A DNA stretch of 64,000 nt from the NCBI GenBank assembly GCA_028724905.1, contig JAQYTG010000016.1:79590-143589 (forward strand), in the 5' to 3' direction. Shown in pieces: positions 43,304 through 53,452 of this stretch; position 1 is the stretch's first letter, and the number at the start of each line of letters is the position of its first letter. Source of the stretch: Actinomycetaceae bacterium (lineage in GTDB: Bacteria; Actinomycetota; Actinomycetes; Actinomycetales; Actinomycetaceae). Position numbers and translations under genes: made by a program. The notes beneath the pieces are model-generated. The model did not search any database. It was not told the DNA's origin and saw only the letters and a list, made by a program, of their open reading frames with translations.

Positions 43304-44881
43304 GTGAAATTAGCAACTCAAACCATTGTTGAAGCGGCTTTCCCGTGGCTCACGCTGCTGATACTTGTAGCTGTGGCTGCAGCGTTACTGGTCTGCGTGG
43401 TGCGACCACTGCGCAGCTATGCACGGGAATTTTCCCTGGGAGTCTCACTCCTCATCCTGGTGCTCTACGTTGTTGCCTTGGGCACGAGCTTCGACTTTAG
43501 CTCCGGCGGATCTACCCAGCTCGCTGAGACTTATCCGTGGATTCCGGCAATGGGCGCTTCGCTGGCATGGGGCGTCAATGGCATGGGCGCCGTGATGGTT
43601 GGCCTCGCCGTCTTCTTGGTGCCGGTGGTGGTACTAGCTGGTTGGAATGATATCGAGCCAGAGCGGCAAGGCGGATATTTCGGCTGGATTCTCTTCCTAG
43701 AAGCCAATATGATCGCGCTCTTTGCAGCCCGCGATGTCTTCTTGTTCTATGTACTTTTCGAACTGATGATCGTGCCGATGTATTTCCTGATCGGGCGTTA
43801 TGGTGGAGCAGGGCGCGCACACGCGGCCATGAAGTTCTTGCTGTACTCCATCCTCGGCGGGTTGATCATGCTAGTTGGAGTCATCGGTCTGTACGTCATG
43901 GGGCCTGGTGGACCGCAAAATTATCTGCTCGACGTTTTGCACAGCTCGCCAGGATTGGGAGGCACGCTGGAGATGCTCTTCTTCTTGAGCTTCTTCATTG
44001 GCTTCGCCATCAAGGCTCCAATGTGGCCAGTACACACTTGGCTTCCGGATACCACTGAGCAGGCTCCGGCTGGTACCAGTACGTTGCTGGTAGGGGTGCT
44101 CGATAAACTCGGAACGTTCGGAATGATCGCCATCTGCGTGCCGCTGTTCCCACGTGCCGCTGCCCAGGCTGCTCCAGTGATCATCGCCCTCGCCGTGATC
44201 TCAATTTTCTGGGGTGCGCTCATGGCCATAGCATCCGACAACCTCATGCGGCTAGTGGCCTATACGTCAGTGAGCCACTTTGGCTTCATAGTGATGGGTA
44301 TTTTCTCCGGTTCAGCACTCGCCATGAGCGGTGCCATCCTCTACATGGTGGCTCATGGGGTGGGGACGGCAGGTCTGTTCTTAGTGGTTGGTTTCCTCGG
44401 GCAGCGCGGCGACTCACATCTCATCTCCCGCTATGGCGGATGGCAACGAGTGACTCCGATCCTGGCTGGCACATTTATGATTGCTGGTTTGGCGACGATT
44501 GCGCTTCCAGGGCTCTCGGGCTTCGTGCCTGAATACCTAGTGCTTATGGGTACGTTCAAAGTGAATATGGTGGCGGCGTTCTTTGCTGTCGTGGGTGTAG
44601 TACTAGCGGCCGTTTATATCCTCCTGCCGTATCAGCGTGCTTTCACTGGCCCGAAGCCAGAAGACGTCGAAGCGACAGATCTCAATGCGCGTGAAAAGAC
44701 AGTGATGGGGATTTTAATCGCTGCGATGTTGGCGCTTGGGTTCTTCCCTGCGCCGGTGCTGAATGCCGTCAATCCAGTGGCTGATGCTACCGCCGTCGTC
44801 TTGACGGTAGTGGCGGAAAATAGCGGGTCAGCTGGAGCTGCCTCATATAGTGATGCAGCGAACGAAGGGAGCAATGAATGA
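43304..44881 (+). CDS. nuoM: NADH-quinone oxidoreductase subunit M
   Basis: The 525-residue proton-pumping subunit has ~14 spans; FYVLFELMIVPMYFLIGRYGG and PMWPVHTWLPDTTEQAP are shown in parts FELMIVPMYFLIG and HTWLPDTTEQAP. GTG 43304 follows GGAGGACGAAAG. It overlaps nuoN by 4 bp. Confidence 0.97.
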   Translation: MKLATQTIVEAAFPWLTLLILVAVAAALLVCVVRPLRSYAREFSLGVSLLILVLYVVALGTSFDFSSGGSTQLAETYPWIPAMGASLAWGVNGMGAVMVGLAVFLVPVVVLAGWNDIEPERQGGYFGWILFLEANMIALFAARDVFLFYVLFELMIVPMYFLIGRYGGAGRAHAAMKFLLYSILGGLIMLVGVIGLYVMGPGGPQNYLLDVLHSSPGLGGTLEMLFFLSFFIGFAIKAPMWPVHTWLPDTTEQAPAGTSTLLVGVLDKLGTFGMIAICVPLFPRAAAQAAPVIIALAVISIFWGALMAIASDNLMRLVAYTSVSHFGFIVMGIFSGSALAMSGAILYMVAHGVGTAGLFLVVGFLGQRGDSHLISRYGGWQRVTPILAGTFMIAGLATIALPGLSGFVPEYLVLMGTFKVNMVAAFFAVVGVVLAAVYILLPYQRAFTGPKPEDVEATDLNAREKTVMGILIAAMLALGFFPAPVLNAVNPVADATAVVLTVVAENSGSAGAASYSDAANEGSNE

Positions 44882-46527
44882 GTTTCGCCATTCTTCCAAT
44901 TATTCAGTGGGCTTCGCTCACCCCGCTCTTGATTATTTTCGGAGCGGCGGTGCTAGGCACGTTGGTTGAGGCTTTTGCTCCACGCAAGGCGCGCCGACCG
45001 ATTCAGGTGATCTTGTCGCTGTTAGCTTTAGCTGCCACCTTGGTGACTCTTGTGTGGCGGTGGAGCGTGGCTAGCGCAGACGGCCCCAACTTTGCGATTC
45101 CGATGGTCGGCATTCCCGAAGATCAGCAGGGCAACGGAATCTCGATGCTTGAAGATCCGCTGTCGCTCATCGGGCAAGGAGTGATCATCGTTGCTGCTAT
45201 TCTCGCTTTCCTAGTGATCGCAGATCGCAGTGCACTGCGTGATGGCGCATTTGTGGCCTCTGCTGCCACTCGCCCTGGCTCTGAAGCTGAACGGGAATCG
45301 AGCGTTGCTGGGCGCGAACACACCGAGATCTTCCCATTGGCTCTCTTCTCCACCGGCGGCATGATGGCCTTTACCAGTGCTTTGGATCTGCTCACGCTCT
45401 TCATTGCGCTGGAGGTACTTTCACTTCCACTTTATGTGCTCTCGGCTATGGCTCGGCGCAGAAGGGTGCTCTCGCAGGAAGCGGCTATGAAGTACTTCCT
45501 TATGGGGGCTTTTTCCTCGGCTATCTTCCTCATGGGGGCGGCAATTATCTACGGAGCCACCGGCCGCATCTTCTATATAGGCGTGCAAGCAGTGCAGATC
45601 TATAGTATGGCCGAGGGTCATCCGGAGCAGACGGCTCTCGCGCTTCTCGGCGTTGCGATGGTGATCGTCGGCTTACTGTTCAAAGTGGGTGCTGTGCCAT
45701 TCCACTCTTGGACGCCAGATGTCTATCAAGGTGCTCCGACGCCTATTACGGGCTTCATGGCCGCGGGTACGAAAGCTGCCGCTTTTATCGCCCTCGCACG
45801 TATCTTCCTCTATGTGGCGCTGCCAGTGGCGGATAAACTCAACGTGTTCATGTGGATAATTATTATCCTCACCATCGTGGTGGGCACAGTGCTCGGCATG
45901 GTGCAAAGCGATATCAAACGTCTACTGGCGTACTCGTCTGTGGCTCACGCAGGCTTCATCTTGATTGCCATCAACGTGGTGTCCATCAACGCTATTACTG
46001 CTCTAGGAGGTGCGCCTGAAGCATATCGGCAGAATCTGAGTGCTCTGCTCTTCTATCTGCTCTCCTATGGAGTGGCCGTCGTGGGGGCTTTCGCCTTAGT
46101 CACGATGGTACGTGAGCGCGATGCAGCCGGAAATATCCTCGCCGAGGCCACGCGGCTCGATGCCTGGAAAGGTCTGGGGCGGCGCTCTCCGCTGACGGCG
46201 GCAGCTATGCTGCTCTTCTTGCTCTCGTTCGCCGGAATCCCACTCACCAGTGGTTTCATTGGAAAGTTCGAGGTGTTTCGCGCTGGCGTGAGTGGGGGAG
46301 AGACGGTGCTGGTGGTGATCGCGGTGCTGGCTTCGGCCGCTACGGCTTTCTTCTACTTCCGCCTGGTACAGATTATGTTCTTTGCCGAACCTGAGGGCGA
46401 GACGGTGGCTGTCGTGGAGTCTGAAGGCATGGCCACGGTGGCCGTCGCCGTCGCTGCAGCCATCACTGTCGTGCTAGGAATAATCCCAGGGCCCGTGCTG
46501 GACTTCATCCAAGGAACGTTTGCGTGA
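44878..46527 (+). CDS. nuoN: NADH-quinone oxidoreductase subunit N
   Basis: The 549-residue proton-pumping subunit has ~14 spans with FIALEVLSLPLYVLSAMARR (short form ALEVLSLPLYVLS), FHSWTPDVYQGAPTPITGFMA in part WTPDVYQGAPTP, and LAYSSVAHAGFI. It closes the operon; the polyprenyl synthase gene follows at once and may have its own promoter. Confidence 0.97.
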   Translation: MSFAILPIIQWASLTPLLIIFGAAVLGTLVEAFAPRKARRPIQVILSLLALAATLVTLVWRWSVASADGPNFAIPMVGIPEDQQGNGISMLEDPLSLIGQGVIIVAAILAFLVIADRSALRDGAFVASAATRPGSEAERESSVAGREHTEIFPLALFSTGGMMAFTSALDLLTLFIALEVLSLPLYVLSAMARRRRVLSQEAAMKYFLMGAFSSAIFLMGAAIIYGATGRIFYIGVQAVQIYSMAEGHPEQTALALLGVAMVIVGLLFKVGAVPFHSWTPDVYQGAPTPITGFMAAGTKAAAFIALARIFLYVALPVADKLNVFMWIIIILTIVVGTVLGMVQSDIKRLLAYSSVAHAGFILIAINVVSINAITALGGAPEAYRQNLSALLFYLLSYGVAVVGAFALVTMVRERDAAGNILAEATRLDAWKGLGRRSPLTAAAMLLFLLSFAGIPLTSGFIGKFEVFRAGVSGGETVLVVIAVLASAATAFFYFRLVQIMFFAEPEGETVAVVESEGMATVAVAVAAAITVVLGIIPGPVLDFIQGTFA

Positions 46528-46533
46528 TAAGGT
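46528..46533 (+). promoter_or_regulatory. -10 box (TAAGGT) of a likely leaderless promoter
   Basis: TAAGGT ends 7 nt before GTG 46541, directly after the nuoN stop. The polyprenyl synthase may therefore also be transcribed apart from nuoA-N. Confidence 0.5.
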
Positions 46534-46540
46534 CACACGA

Positions 46541-47566
46541 GTGAGCGCTCTATCGCAGTTACTTGATAACGGTGGTGAGCTAGGCGAACGCCTAGCTCAC
46601 CGTCTTCTTACGCTTGAGCAGCAGCTTCACGATGTGGTGCGTATTGACGACGCTGTAGTTGATGCTGCAACGTCCCATCTCTCCGATGCTGGTGGCAAGC
46701 GTTTGCGGCCGCTGCTGTGTCTACTCACGGCTGAGCTGGGTGAAAATCCGCAGTCACAAGCCGTCTTTGATTCGGCCTTAGTAGTAGAACTCACGCATCT
46801 GGCTTCGCTCTACCACGATGACGTCATCGACGATGCTCCTCTGCGCCGTGGCGTTCCTTCGGCACAGAATCTGTACGGAAATGCTGCCGCTATTATGGCT
46901 GGAGATGTGCTCTTCGCCCGCGCCTCGACAATCGTGGCAGGGCTGGGGCCGCAGGCCGTGCGTCTGCACGCCACAGCTTTTGAACGGCTCTGCATCGGTG
47001 AGCTACACGAGACGGTAGGTCCGAAAGCTGGAGCAGACCCTATCACGCACTACATTCAGGTGCTCGCTGATAAAACCGGCTCCCTGATTGCAGCCTCTGC
47101 TCGCTACGGAGTGCTTTTCTCTGGCGGAGCTCCCGAGTTGGCCGAGGCGGTGGCAAATTACGGGGAGAAAGTTGGTGTGGCATTCCAGCTCGCTGACGAT
47201 GTGATTGACGTGGTCTCAGATGGAGACGTCACGGGAAAAACTCCAGGTACCGATCTGCTTGAGGGCGTGGATACTATGCCCACGCTGCTGCTGCGAGATC
47301 GCCGTGCGCGCGGGGAAATATCGGCAGATAACGACCCTACAGGAATGCAGATATTGGAATTGCTCGACGGCGGGCACCTCGACGAAGCAGACAATCTAGA
47401 GCGAGCGGTGGCTCTGCTGCGGACGCATCCGGTGCTGGAGGAGACTCGTCAGCTTGCCTATCAATGGGCAGATAGTGCACGTGCCCAACTTGCGAGCGTA
47501 CCGGAAGGAGAAGTACGAACGGCTTTAGAACAGTTTGCTCATTTGATGGTAGATCGGATTAGTTAG
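46541..47566 (+). CDS. Polyprenyl diphosphate synthase (menaquinone side chain)
   Basis: The 341-residue all-trans prenyltransferase has the two Asp-rich motifs: first [12 protein letters not shown], second DDVIDVVSD. It elongates allylic diphosphates with isopentenyl diphosphate; product length is not readable. Its position after nuo and menG/menJ, with menA in the window, suggests it makes the menaquinone tail (hepta- to nonaprenyl). GTG 46541 is favoured by the -10 box; TTG 46520 in frame is less likely. Confidence 0.92.
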   Translation: MSALSQLLDNGGELGERLAHRLLTLEQQLHDVVRIDDAVVDAATSHLSDAGGKRLRPLLCLLTAELGENPQSQAVFDSALVVELTHLASLYHDDVIDDAPLRRGVPSAQNLYGNAAAIMAGDVLFARASTIVAGLGPQAVRLHATAFERLCIGELHETVGPKAGADPITHYIQVLADKTGSLIAASARYGVLFSGGAPELAEAVANYGEKVGVAFQLADDVIDVVSDGDVTGKTPGTDLLEGVDTMPTLLLRDRRARGEISADNDPTGMQILELLDGGHLDEADNLERAVALLRTHPVLEETRQLAYQWADSARAQLASVPEGEVRTALEQFAHLMVDRIS

Positions 47567-47567
47567 T

Positions 47568-49055
47568 ATGAAAATAGGTTTTGACGCCAAGAAATATATT
47601 CGTATGCAGAGTGAGCACATTAAAGAGCGCCGTGCTCAGCTCGGTGGCAGGCTCTACCTCGAAATGGGGGGCAAACTTTTTGACGATTACCATGCCTCGC
47701 GGGTGCTCCCAGGTTTCGTACCCGATCTGAAAATCTCAATGCTCGAAGAGCTACGCGATGAGATGGAGATTATCGTGGTGCTCAACGCTCAGGATCTCGT
47801 GCGCAATAAGATTCGTGCGGATCTCGGCATCACCTACGAAGAAGACGTGTTGCGTCTCGTTGACGCCTATCGGGGGCGCGGCTTCATGGTGCAACACGTG
47901 GTGATGACTCACGTTGAAGAAGATAATTCAGCAGCTAAAGCCTTTCGGCACCGGCTGATTAAACTCGGCTTGAATGTGTCACGGCACTATATCATTCCTG
48001 GCTATCCCACTAATCTCGATTTGGTGATTTCGGATCAGGGCTTTGGACGCAATGAGTTTGCGCAGATCACTCGCGATTTGGTGGTGGTGACGGCACCAGG
48101 GCCAGGATCCGGTAAACTAGCCACCTGCCTCAGTCAGATCTACGGTGAGTTTGCACGTGGAGGATCGGCAGGATACGCGAAGTTTGAGACCTTCCCTATC
48201 TGGAATTTGCCACTCGACCACCCCGTTAATCTCGCGTACGAGGCGGCGACGGCTGATCTCGATGACGTCAATATGATTGATCCGTTCCATCTGGCTGCTT
48301 ACGATGAGCAGACGGTGAACTACAACCGCGATGTAGAAGTGTTCCCGTTGCTGTTGGCACAGCTCACGCGCCTGGCAGGTACCTCACCTTACAAGAGCCC
48401 CACCGATATGGGTGTGAATATGGCCGGTTATTGCATCTGTGATGATGCTGCGTGCCGTGAGGCTGGAAAGCAAGAAATTATTCGGCGTTACTTTGAGGCA
48501 CTTGTGAGCGAAAAACGCCATGAGTTAGAGCCTAAAATGAGTGAAAGTATTGCGTTGCTAATGGCGAAAGTGGGAGTGACGCCAGAGAGCCGACCAGTGG
48601 TGCCTGCAGCGCGCGCGATCGCACAGCAGACGGGGCAGCCTGGCAGCGCTATTCAGCTCTCCGATGGGACGATCATTCAGGGTAAAACCTCTGCTCTGCT
48701 CGGTTGCTCTTCGGCGATGCTGCTCAATGCGCTCAAATATCTGGCAGGTATTGATCCAGATGTTGATCTGCTGGCACCTCAAGCTATTGAGCCGATCCAA
48801 ACGCTTAAAGTGGAGCATCTGGGTTCACGTAATCCACGGCTACACACCGATGAGGTATTGATTGCTCTCAGCACTTCTGCAGCGCATAGCCAAGATGCCC
48901 GTAATGCGTTGGCAAAGCTCTCTGAGCTGGCGCAATGCGATGTGCACACCACCACGATTTTAGGCTCTGTCGACGAGACGATTTTCCGCAATTTGCGGGT
49001 GCGGGTCACGTGTGACCCGCACTATGCCGTCAAAAGTCTCTACCGCAAACGCTGA
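47568..49055 (+). CDS. DUF1846 domain-containing protein
   Basis: The 495-residue cytosolic protein matches the DUF1846 family from end to end (start [54 protein letters not shown]; a central [13 protein letters not shown]). The GPGSGK stretch resembles a phosphate-binding loop. Structures exist in the family, but the function is not established; nucleotide binding is a guess. ATG 47568 lies one base after the synthase stop without a clear ribosome binding site, suggesting coupled translation. Confidence 0.85.
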   Translation: MKIGFDAKKYIRMQSEHIKERRAQLGGRLYLEMGGKLFDDYHASRVLPGFVPDLKISMLEELRDEMEIIVVLNAQDLVRNKIRADLGITYEEDVLRLVDAYRGRGFMVQHVVMTHVEEDNSAAKAFRHRLIKLGLNVSRHYIIPGYPTNLDLVISDQGFGRNEFAQITRDLVVVTAPGPGSGKLATCLSQIYGEFARGGSAGYAKFETFPIWNLPLDHPVNLAYEAATADLDDVNMIDPFHLAAYDEQTVNYNRDVEVFPLLLAQLTRLAGTSPYKSPTDMGVNMAGYCICDDAACREAGKQEIIRRYFEALVSEKRHELEPKMSESIALLMAKVGVTPESRPVVPAARAIAQQTGQPGSAIQLSDGTIIQGKTSALLGCSSAMLLNALKYLAGIDPDVDLLAPQAIEPIQTLKVEHLGSRNPRLHTDEVLIALSTSAAHSQDARNALAKLSELAQCDVHTTTILGSVDETIFRNLRVRVTCDPHYAVKSLYRKR

Positions 49056-49160
49056 GTGTATCGACACCATATGTTCAGCGTGAGCCGAGTTGAAACGCCT
49101 GCAAGATAAGTGAGCGTTGAATACATCGACATCATACATTCAGCGCAGGGCTCGGCGTTG
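49050..49160 (+). repeat. 65-bp-offset direct repeat over the DUF1846 stop
   Basis: About 44 bp from 49050 (including the TGA stop) recur from 49115. In the first 31 aligned bases all seven differences are C/T or A/G changes. The second copy leads into a hairpin. Confidence 0.8.
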
Positions 49161-49161
49161 A

Positions 49162-49180
49162 GAGAGCCAGCTCGGCTCTC
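49162..49180. terminator. Hairpin between convergent DUF1846 and icd genes
   Basis: GAGAGCC and GGCTCTC form a perfect 7-bp stem with a 5-nt loop. There is no T-tract on either side, so terminator function is only a guess from position. Confidence 0.4.
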
Positions 49181-49304
49181 GCGGAGCTCAGTGCTTGCAG
49201 TAGTGTTTGTAGCTTCGTTGGGCAGTCGCTAAGCAGTTGTTGAACACTTGCTGAGTAGTCGTGCTTCAAAGCAACTGCTCAGCGTCTGGCACCCAGCGAA
49301 GCTG

Positions 49305-49328
49305 CTGAGCTACTGAGCTACTGAGCCA
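49305..49328 (-). repeat. 8-bp tandem repeat (CTGAGCTA)x3 over the icd stop
   Basis: CTGAGCTA, CTGAGCTA and CTGAGCCA are contiguous on the plus strand; the TAG stop of icd (minus strand, 49318-49320) lies in the second unit. Confidence 0.85.
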
Positions 49329-51534
49329 GACCGTCAATGATCGCGTTGAGCGTGGCGCTCGGGCGCATCACAGCCGCCACTTTAGCCTCGTCAGGGCGAT
49401 AGTATCCGCCAATATCAACTGGCTGCCCCTGAACTTCAATGAGTTCTCGTTCGATTTGCTCGGCGTTTGCGGCGAGCTGCTCGGCGGCGTTCGCAAACGC
49501 AGCGGCTAGTTCGGCGTCATCTTGCTGTTCGGCGAGTGCCTGTGCCCACCAAATAGCTATCCAGGCGTGCGAACCGCGGTTGTCAATACTGCCGAGTTTA
49601 CGCGCAGGGCTCTTGCCCTCATTCAGCAGCTTTTCAGTGGCGGCATCCAGGGTATCGGCGAGCAGATCGGCGCGGTGGTTGCCGTCAAAACGCGCCAACT
49701 GCCGCAAGCTCTCTGCCAAGGCTAAAAACTCTCCGAGGGAATCCCAACGCAGGTAATTTTCAGCGATGAGCTGCTGCACGTGCTTGGGGGCAGAGCCGCC
49801 AGCGCCGGTTTCAAACAGACCGCCACCAGCCATAAGCGGCACGATAGAAAGCATCTTCGCGCTGGTGCCTAGCTCCATAATTGGGAAAAGATCAGTGAGA
49901 TAATCGCGCAGCACATTGCCGGTGACGCTAATGGTGTTGTCCCCGCGGCGAGCGCGGTCGATAGAGAATTGGGTGGCTTCCCGTGGGCTCATTATTCTGA
50001 TGTCGAGCCCATCAGTGTTCTCCTCGGCGAGATACCGCTCTACTTTGGCTCGGATCTGGCGGTCGTGCGCCCGCTCGGGATCGAGCCAGAAAACGGCTGG
50101 CGTGGAGCTCAAGCGAGCTCGCCGTACCGCCAGTGCCACCCAGTCGCGGATAGCGGCATCTTTCGCCTGGCATGAACGGAAAATATCGCCTGCTGCTACT
50201 GGCTGGCTCATTACCACGCTTCCGTCAGCTAGCCGCACGTCTATACGTCCAGCTTGCGTGATCTCAAAGGTCTTATCATGCGAACCGTACTCTTCTGCTT
50301 TCTGCGCCATTAGCCCCACATTCGGCACAGTGCCCATCGTAGCCGGATCGAAAGCGCCATGAACCTTGCAGTCTTCAATGACCACTTCATACACGCCCGC
50401 ATAGGAACTATCCGGAATGACGGCAAGGGTATCTGCCGGCTTGCCATCGGCGCCCCACATCTGGCCGGAGTTGCGGATCATAGCAGGCATGGAAGCGTCG
50501 ATAATCACATCACTCGGCACGTGCAGATTCGTGATGCCTTTCTCGGAATTTACCATGGCCAGCCTCGGGCCTGCCGCCATCTCGCGCTCAAAGCTATCTC
50601 GGATCGCTTCGCCATTGGGCAAAGCATCGAGACCAGCTAAGATTGCGCCGAGCCCATTGTTGGCGCTGAGCCCGGCGCTGTCTAGATCAGCGCCGTAGGT
50701 GGCGAATGTCTGAGCAAAAAATGCGCGCACCACGTGCCCAAAAATGATCGGATCGCTCACTTTCATCATGGTGGCTTTCAAATGTGCCGAGAAAAGCAGA
50801 TCGTCATGTTTGGCTATCTGCACCTGCTCGGCGAGGAACTCATCGAGCGCCTGGGCGCTCATCACCGTAGAATCGAGTATCTCGCCCGCCAGCACCGGCA
50901 TAGCGGCCTTGAGCACGCTTTCGCTGCCATCTTCTGCCACCAATACGTAATCAACAGTCGAATCAGCTTCTATGGTGACGCTCAGCTCGTTGGCTCGGAA
51001 GTCGCCACTCGTCATGGTCGCTACGTGCGTGCGACTTTCAGTGCTCCATGTTCCCATTGCGTGTGGGTGAGCTTTAGCGTAATTCTTGACGGCCTGTGGG
51101 GCGCGTCGATCAGAGTTTCCCTCACGTAGCACAGGATTAACGGCGGATCCCTTGACGGCGTCGTAACGGGTGCGAATATCGCGCTCGGCGTCACTGCGAG
51201 GAGACTCTGGGTAATCCGGAAGATCAAAACCAAGTTCCTGCAGCTCTTTGATAGCGGCTACAAGCTGGGGGAGGGAAGCGGATATATTTGGCAGTTTAAT
51301 AATGTTGGCTGAAGGGTCATGCGTGAGTATGCCCAACTCCGCGAGGGCATCGCGTTCGCGCTGGCTTTCGGGGAGCAGATCAGAGAAAGCGGCCACAATG
51401 CGAGCGGCGAGAGAAATGTCGCGTGTCTCCACCTGCACTCCGGCTTTGCTGGCGAAGGCTTTCACGATCGGTAGCAAAGAGGCTGTGGCCAGCATCGGGG
51501 CTTCGTCGGTGTGAGTGTAAATGATTGATGCCAT
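49318..51534 (-). CDS. icd: Isocitrate dehydrogenase (NADP+), monomeric type
   Basis: Oxidative decarboxylation of isocitrate to 2-oxoglutarate in the TCA cycle. The 738-residue protein matches the ~740-residue monomeric IDH family throughout ([20 protein letters not shown] in part, [14 protein letters not shown] in part, [17 protein letters not shown] in part, ending [10 protein letters not shown]). This class is common in actinobacteria. ATG 51534 follows TTGGAGTCC; in-frame codons upstream would add 41 residues not seen in the family. The gene stands alone. Confidence 0.96.
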   Translation of the reverse strand: MASIIYTHTDEAPMLATASLLPIVKAFASKAGVQVETRDISLAARIVAAFSDLLPESQRERDALAELGILTHDPSANIIKLPNISASLPQLVAAIKELQELGFDLPDYPESPRSDAERDIRTRYDAVKGSAVNPVLREGNSDRRAPQAVKNYAKAHPHAMGTWSTESRTHVATMTSGDFRANELSVTIEADSTVDYVLVAEDGSESVLKAAMPVLAGEILDSTVMSAQALDEFLAEQVQIAKHDDLLFSAHLKATMMKVSDPIIFGHVVRAFFAQTFATYGADLDSAGLSANNGLGAILAGLDALPNGEAIRDSFEREMAAGPRLAMVNSEKGITNLHVPSDVIIDASMPAMIRNSGQMWGADGKPADTLAVIPDSSYAGVYEVVIEDCKVHGAFDPATMGTVPNVGLMAQKAEEYGSHDKTFEITQAGRIDVRLADGSVVMSQPVAAGDIFRSCQAKDAAIRDWVALAVRRARLSSTPAVFWLDPERAHDRQIRAKVERYLAEENTDGLDIRIMSPREATQFSIDRARRGDNTISVTGNVLRDYLTDLFPIMELGTSAKMLSIVPLMAGGGLFETGAGGSAPKHVQQLIAENYLRWDSLGEFLALAESLRQLARFDGNHRADLLADTLDAATEKLLNEGKSPARKLGSIDNRGSHAWIAIWWAQALAEQQDDAELAAAFANAAEQLAANAEQIERELIEVQGQPVDIGGYYRPDEAKVAAVMRPSATLNAIIDGLAQ

Positions 51535-52116
51535 AGGTGGACTCCAATGTCTGCAGATGAATCGTTCCCTATAAATCGAGTAGCAGCGATCTGGGGCACG
51601 ATAGCCCGTCTCAGATCGCCGTACATCCAAAATTTCACTGCCAAGTCTAATGCACACCGTGCGCTCATGCTCCTCGTCTCACTAGCGGAAGAACTCGATT
51701 ATGTGGTGAGTGGCTGCATGGTGGGCGATTGTGTAAAGGTTCACTGCGCAACGTGTGAGTGTGCAGAAAATCATGGACGTGAGTGTGCAGAGAATCATTC
51801 TCTCGTGCGTGGGTGTGCAAGGGGCTATCCGGTGAAGACTGTGCAGGAAGACTGCACTGTGGGCGATCGTGCAAAAGTTAATCGGCAAAAAGGCAATGGC
51901 GCGGCAGATGATTGTGCAGCGTGTGATAGTCTAGCGGACGATGTATGCAACCGGCAGCCATACAACCAGGAAAGCGTTTACCGGCTGAGATATGTCTGAA
52001 TGCAATGGGGCTAATATCACTGCGGGTTAATTTGAATCATGCTTAATAGACGTGTTTACAATCGGGTGTCTCAAAGGTGCGATGGTGCCCAAAAGAGGTG
52101 TTGGCAAGGGGTTGTA
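51535..52116. repeat. 582-bp intergenic region with degenerate repeats
   Basis: No convincing gene. GAGTGTGCAG occurs at 51757 and 51781 (24-bp period) with a related GGGTGTGCAA at 51811. GGGCGATTGTGTAAAGGTT near 51723 recurs as GGGCGATCGTGCAAAAGTT near 51861, differing only by transitions. An open Cys-rich frame here follows the repeats and lacks a ribosome binding site. Confidence 0.65.
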
Positions 52117-52569
52117 ATGGATACATGGGACTTGGATGAGGGCGTGGTGGAATTTCCATCAGGCCGGAGAATCCGTGGTCGTTCCTGGAATCAGCCCATT
52201 TCCAAGTACGCAGATGTCTCTGCGATACTGACGACGGCGAGTCCTGAAACGTTTGCAGCGCGACACGCCGTGGGCATAGGGCGTGAAGTGGTCTATATTT
52301 CCTGGCCAGATAATCGTCTTCCGAGGCGCCCGCAGCAAGCTATCGAACAGCTGAGCCAGTTGTTGGAGAGGGCTCATTCGCAGCGGGTGGAGATCACCTG
52401 TGGTGGTGGCGTGGGGCGTACCGGCACGGCACTGGCGATGCTGGCTATTATCGACGGTATGGATGCCGCCGACGCTATCGCTTTCGTGCAGCGCAATTAC
52501 AATCCTGAATCTGTCTCCAGCCATGCGCAGCGCGGATTCCTGATGGACATGGAACCTCCGCGAAAATAA
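52117..52569 (+). CDS. Dual-specificity/tyrosine phosphatase-like protein
   Basis: The 150-residue protein contains the Cys-x5-Arg phosphatase loop in EITCGGGVGRTGTALAML, with an upstream Asp (SWPDNRLPRR) in the position of a general acid, and QRNYNPESVSSHAQRGFL at the C-terminus. It is similar to short protein-tyrosine phosphatase-like enzymes; the substrate is unknown. ATG 52117 follows CAAGGGG at good spacing; the in-frame extension upstream is repeat-derived and rejected. Confidence 0.8.
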   Translation: MDTWDLDEGVVEFPSGRRIRGRSWNQPISKYADVSAILTTASPETFAARHAVGIGREVVYISWPDNRLPRRPQQAIEQLSQLLERAHSQRVEITCGGGVGRTGTALAMLAIIDGMDAADAIAFVQRNYNPESVSSHAQRGFLMDMEPPRK

Positions 52570-52610
52570 CGCCCTCAGCGGCGTCTTCCAACTGCCGACG
52601 AACTGTCTTA

Positions 52611-52641
52611 TTGACAAAATCGGTCTGAGATATTTTATCAA
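52611..52641. promoter_or_regulatory. 31-bp operator-like element, site 1
   Basis: TTGACAAAA-N13-TTTTATCAA. The left half extends to TTGACAAAATCGGTCTG, which matches the extended halves of two other sites in this window. The element covers the -35 region of the hydrolase promoter (-10 at 52654), so binding there would probably repress. Confidence 0.75.
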
Positions 52642-52653
52642 TCTGCAATGGGT

Positions 52654-52659
52654 TATAGT
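52654..52659 (+). promoter_or_regulatory. -10 box (TATAGT) of a likely leaderless promoter
   Basis: TATAGT ends 7 nt before ATG 52667. No ribosome binding site is present in the gap. Confidence 0.65.
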
Positions 52660-52666
52660 GATACCT

Positions 52667-53452
52667 ATGGCAGAAGAACCGCGCGAACCAAGCCGTGCAC
52701 AACAGGCGGCAGCCGAAGTGCAGGTGATGGGCAACTTGCAATCGCTTGACGTTGCTAGCGAGTGTATAGAGCGGTATGGTGTCCACCCAGATCAGTTTAT
52801 TGAATGGTACGGGGCAGATGACGGCGCTGTGGTGACGATGATTCACGGAGGATACTTTCACGAAGATGGCACGCTGACGTATATGCGGCCGGCGGCGCTC
52901 GCCCTGGCGCAGAACGGATATCGTGTGGCTCTCGCTGAGTATCGTCACGAACTAGGAAACCCGAAAGTTTCCCGTGACGATATGGAGACGCTTGCGCGTC
53001 ACCCGCAGTTGGGGGAAGCTGTATGGATCGGCCACTCCTCGGGCGCTATTTTTACCTCTTATGTGCTTTTTAACGACAGTTTGCCGGTGCGCCGCTGTGT
53101 GGCTCTCGCCCCTATTTTCGACTTGGCGCGTGCCGCCGAAGAAGACGCCCATGAACTCGACATTAACCCGATAGCGCAGTGGCTGCAGAATATGCCCGAC
53201 CAAGACCCACAGCTGTATGCACAGTGGGAACCGCTCGCGGGATATTATGCTATGGGATCGGCGGGCTTCCAGCAGCGTGGTCTGCATCTCGACGTGATTC
53301 ATGGGACGCACGATCATACGGTACCAGTGGCGCGCACGCGGGAATTCCTTGCAGAACCGTTTAATATCGCGCTGGTGCCAGGGGAAAATCACTACGACGT
53401 GATCCGCCCAGGGTCAGATTCTTGGCTGCTCCTCCTGGGAGCGCTGGGCTGA
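52667..53452 (+). CDS. Alpha/beta hydrolase (esterase / arylformamidase-like)
   Basis: The 261-residue protein has the oxyanion HGGYF motif, the nucleophile elbow GHSSGA (catalytic Ser), an Asp in HGTHDHTVP and the catalytic His in GENHYDVI: a complete triad. The HGG motif and general layout resemble kynurenine formamidases and carboxylesterases; the substrate is unknown. ATG 52667 is preferred because of the -10 box. The gene is preceded by the 31-bp element shared with the acyl-CoA synthetases and leuB. Confidence 0.85.
   Translation: MAEEPREPSRAQQAAAEVQVMGNLQSLDVASECIERYGVHPDQFIEWYGADDGAVVTMIHGGYFHEDGTLTYMRPAALALAQNGYRVALAEYRHELGNPKVSRDDMETLARHPQLGEAVWIGHSSGAIFTSYVLFNDSLPVRRCVALAPIFDLARAAEEDAHELDINPIAQWLQNMPDQDPQLYAQWEPLAGYYAMGSAGFQQRGLHLDVIHGTHDHTVPVARTREFLAEPFNIALVPGENHYDVIRPGSDSWLLLLGALG

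Noticed and set aside
51547..51999. Open frame for a 150-residue Cys-rich protein
   Set aside because: It starts upstream of the repeats without a ribosome binding site, and its Cys pattern comes from degenerate GTGTGC repeats.
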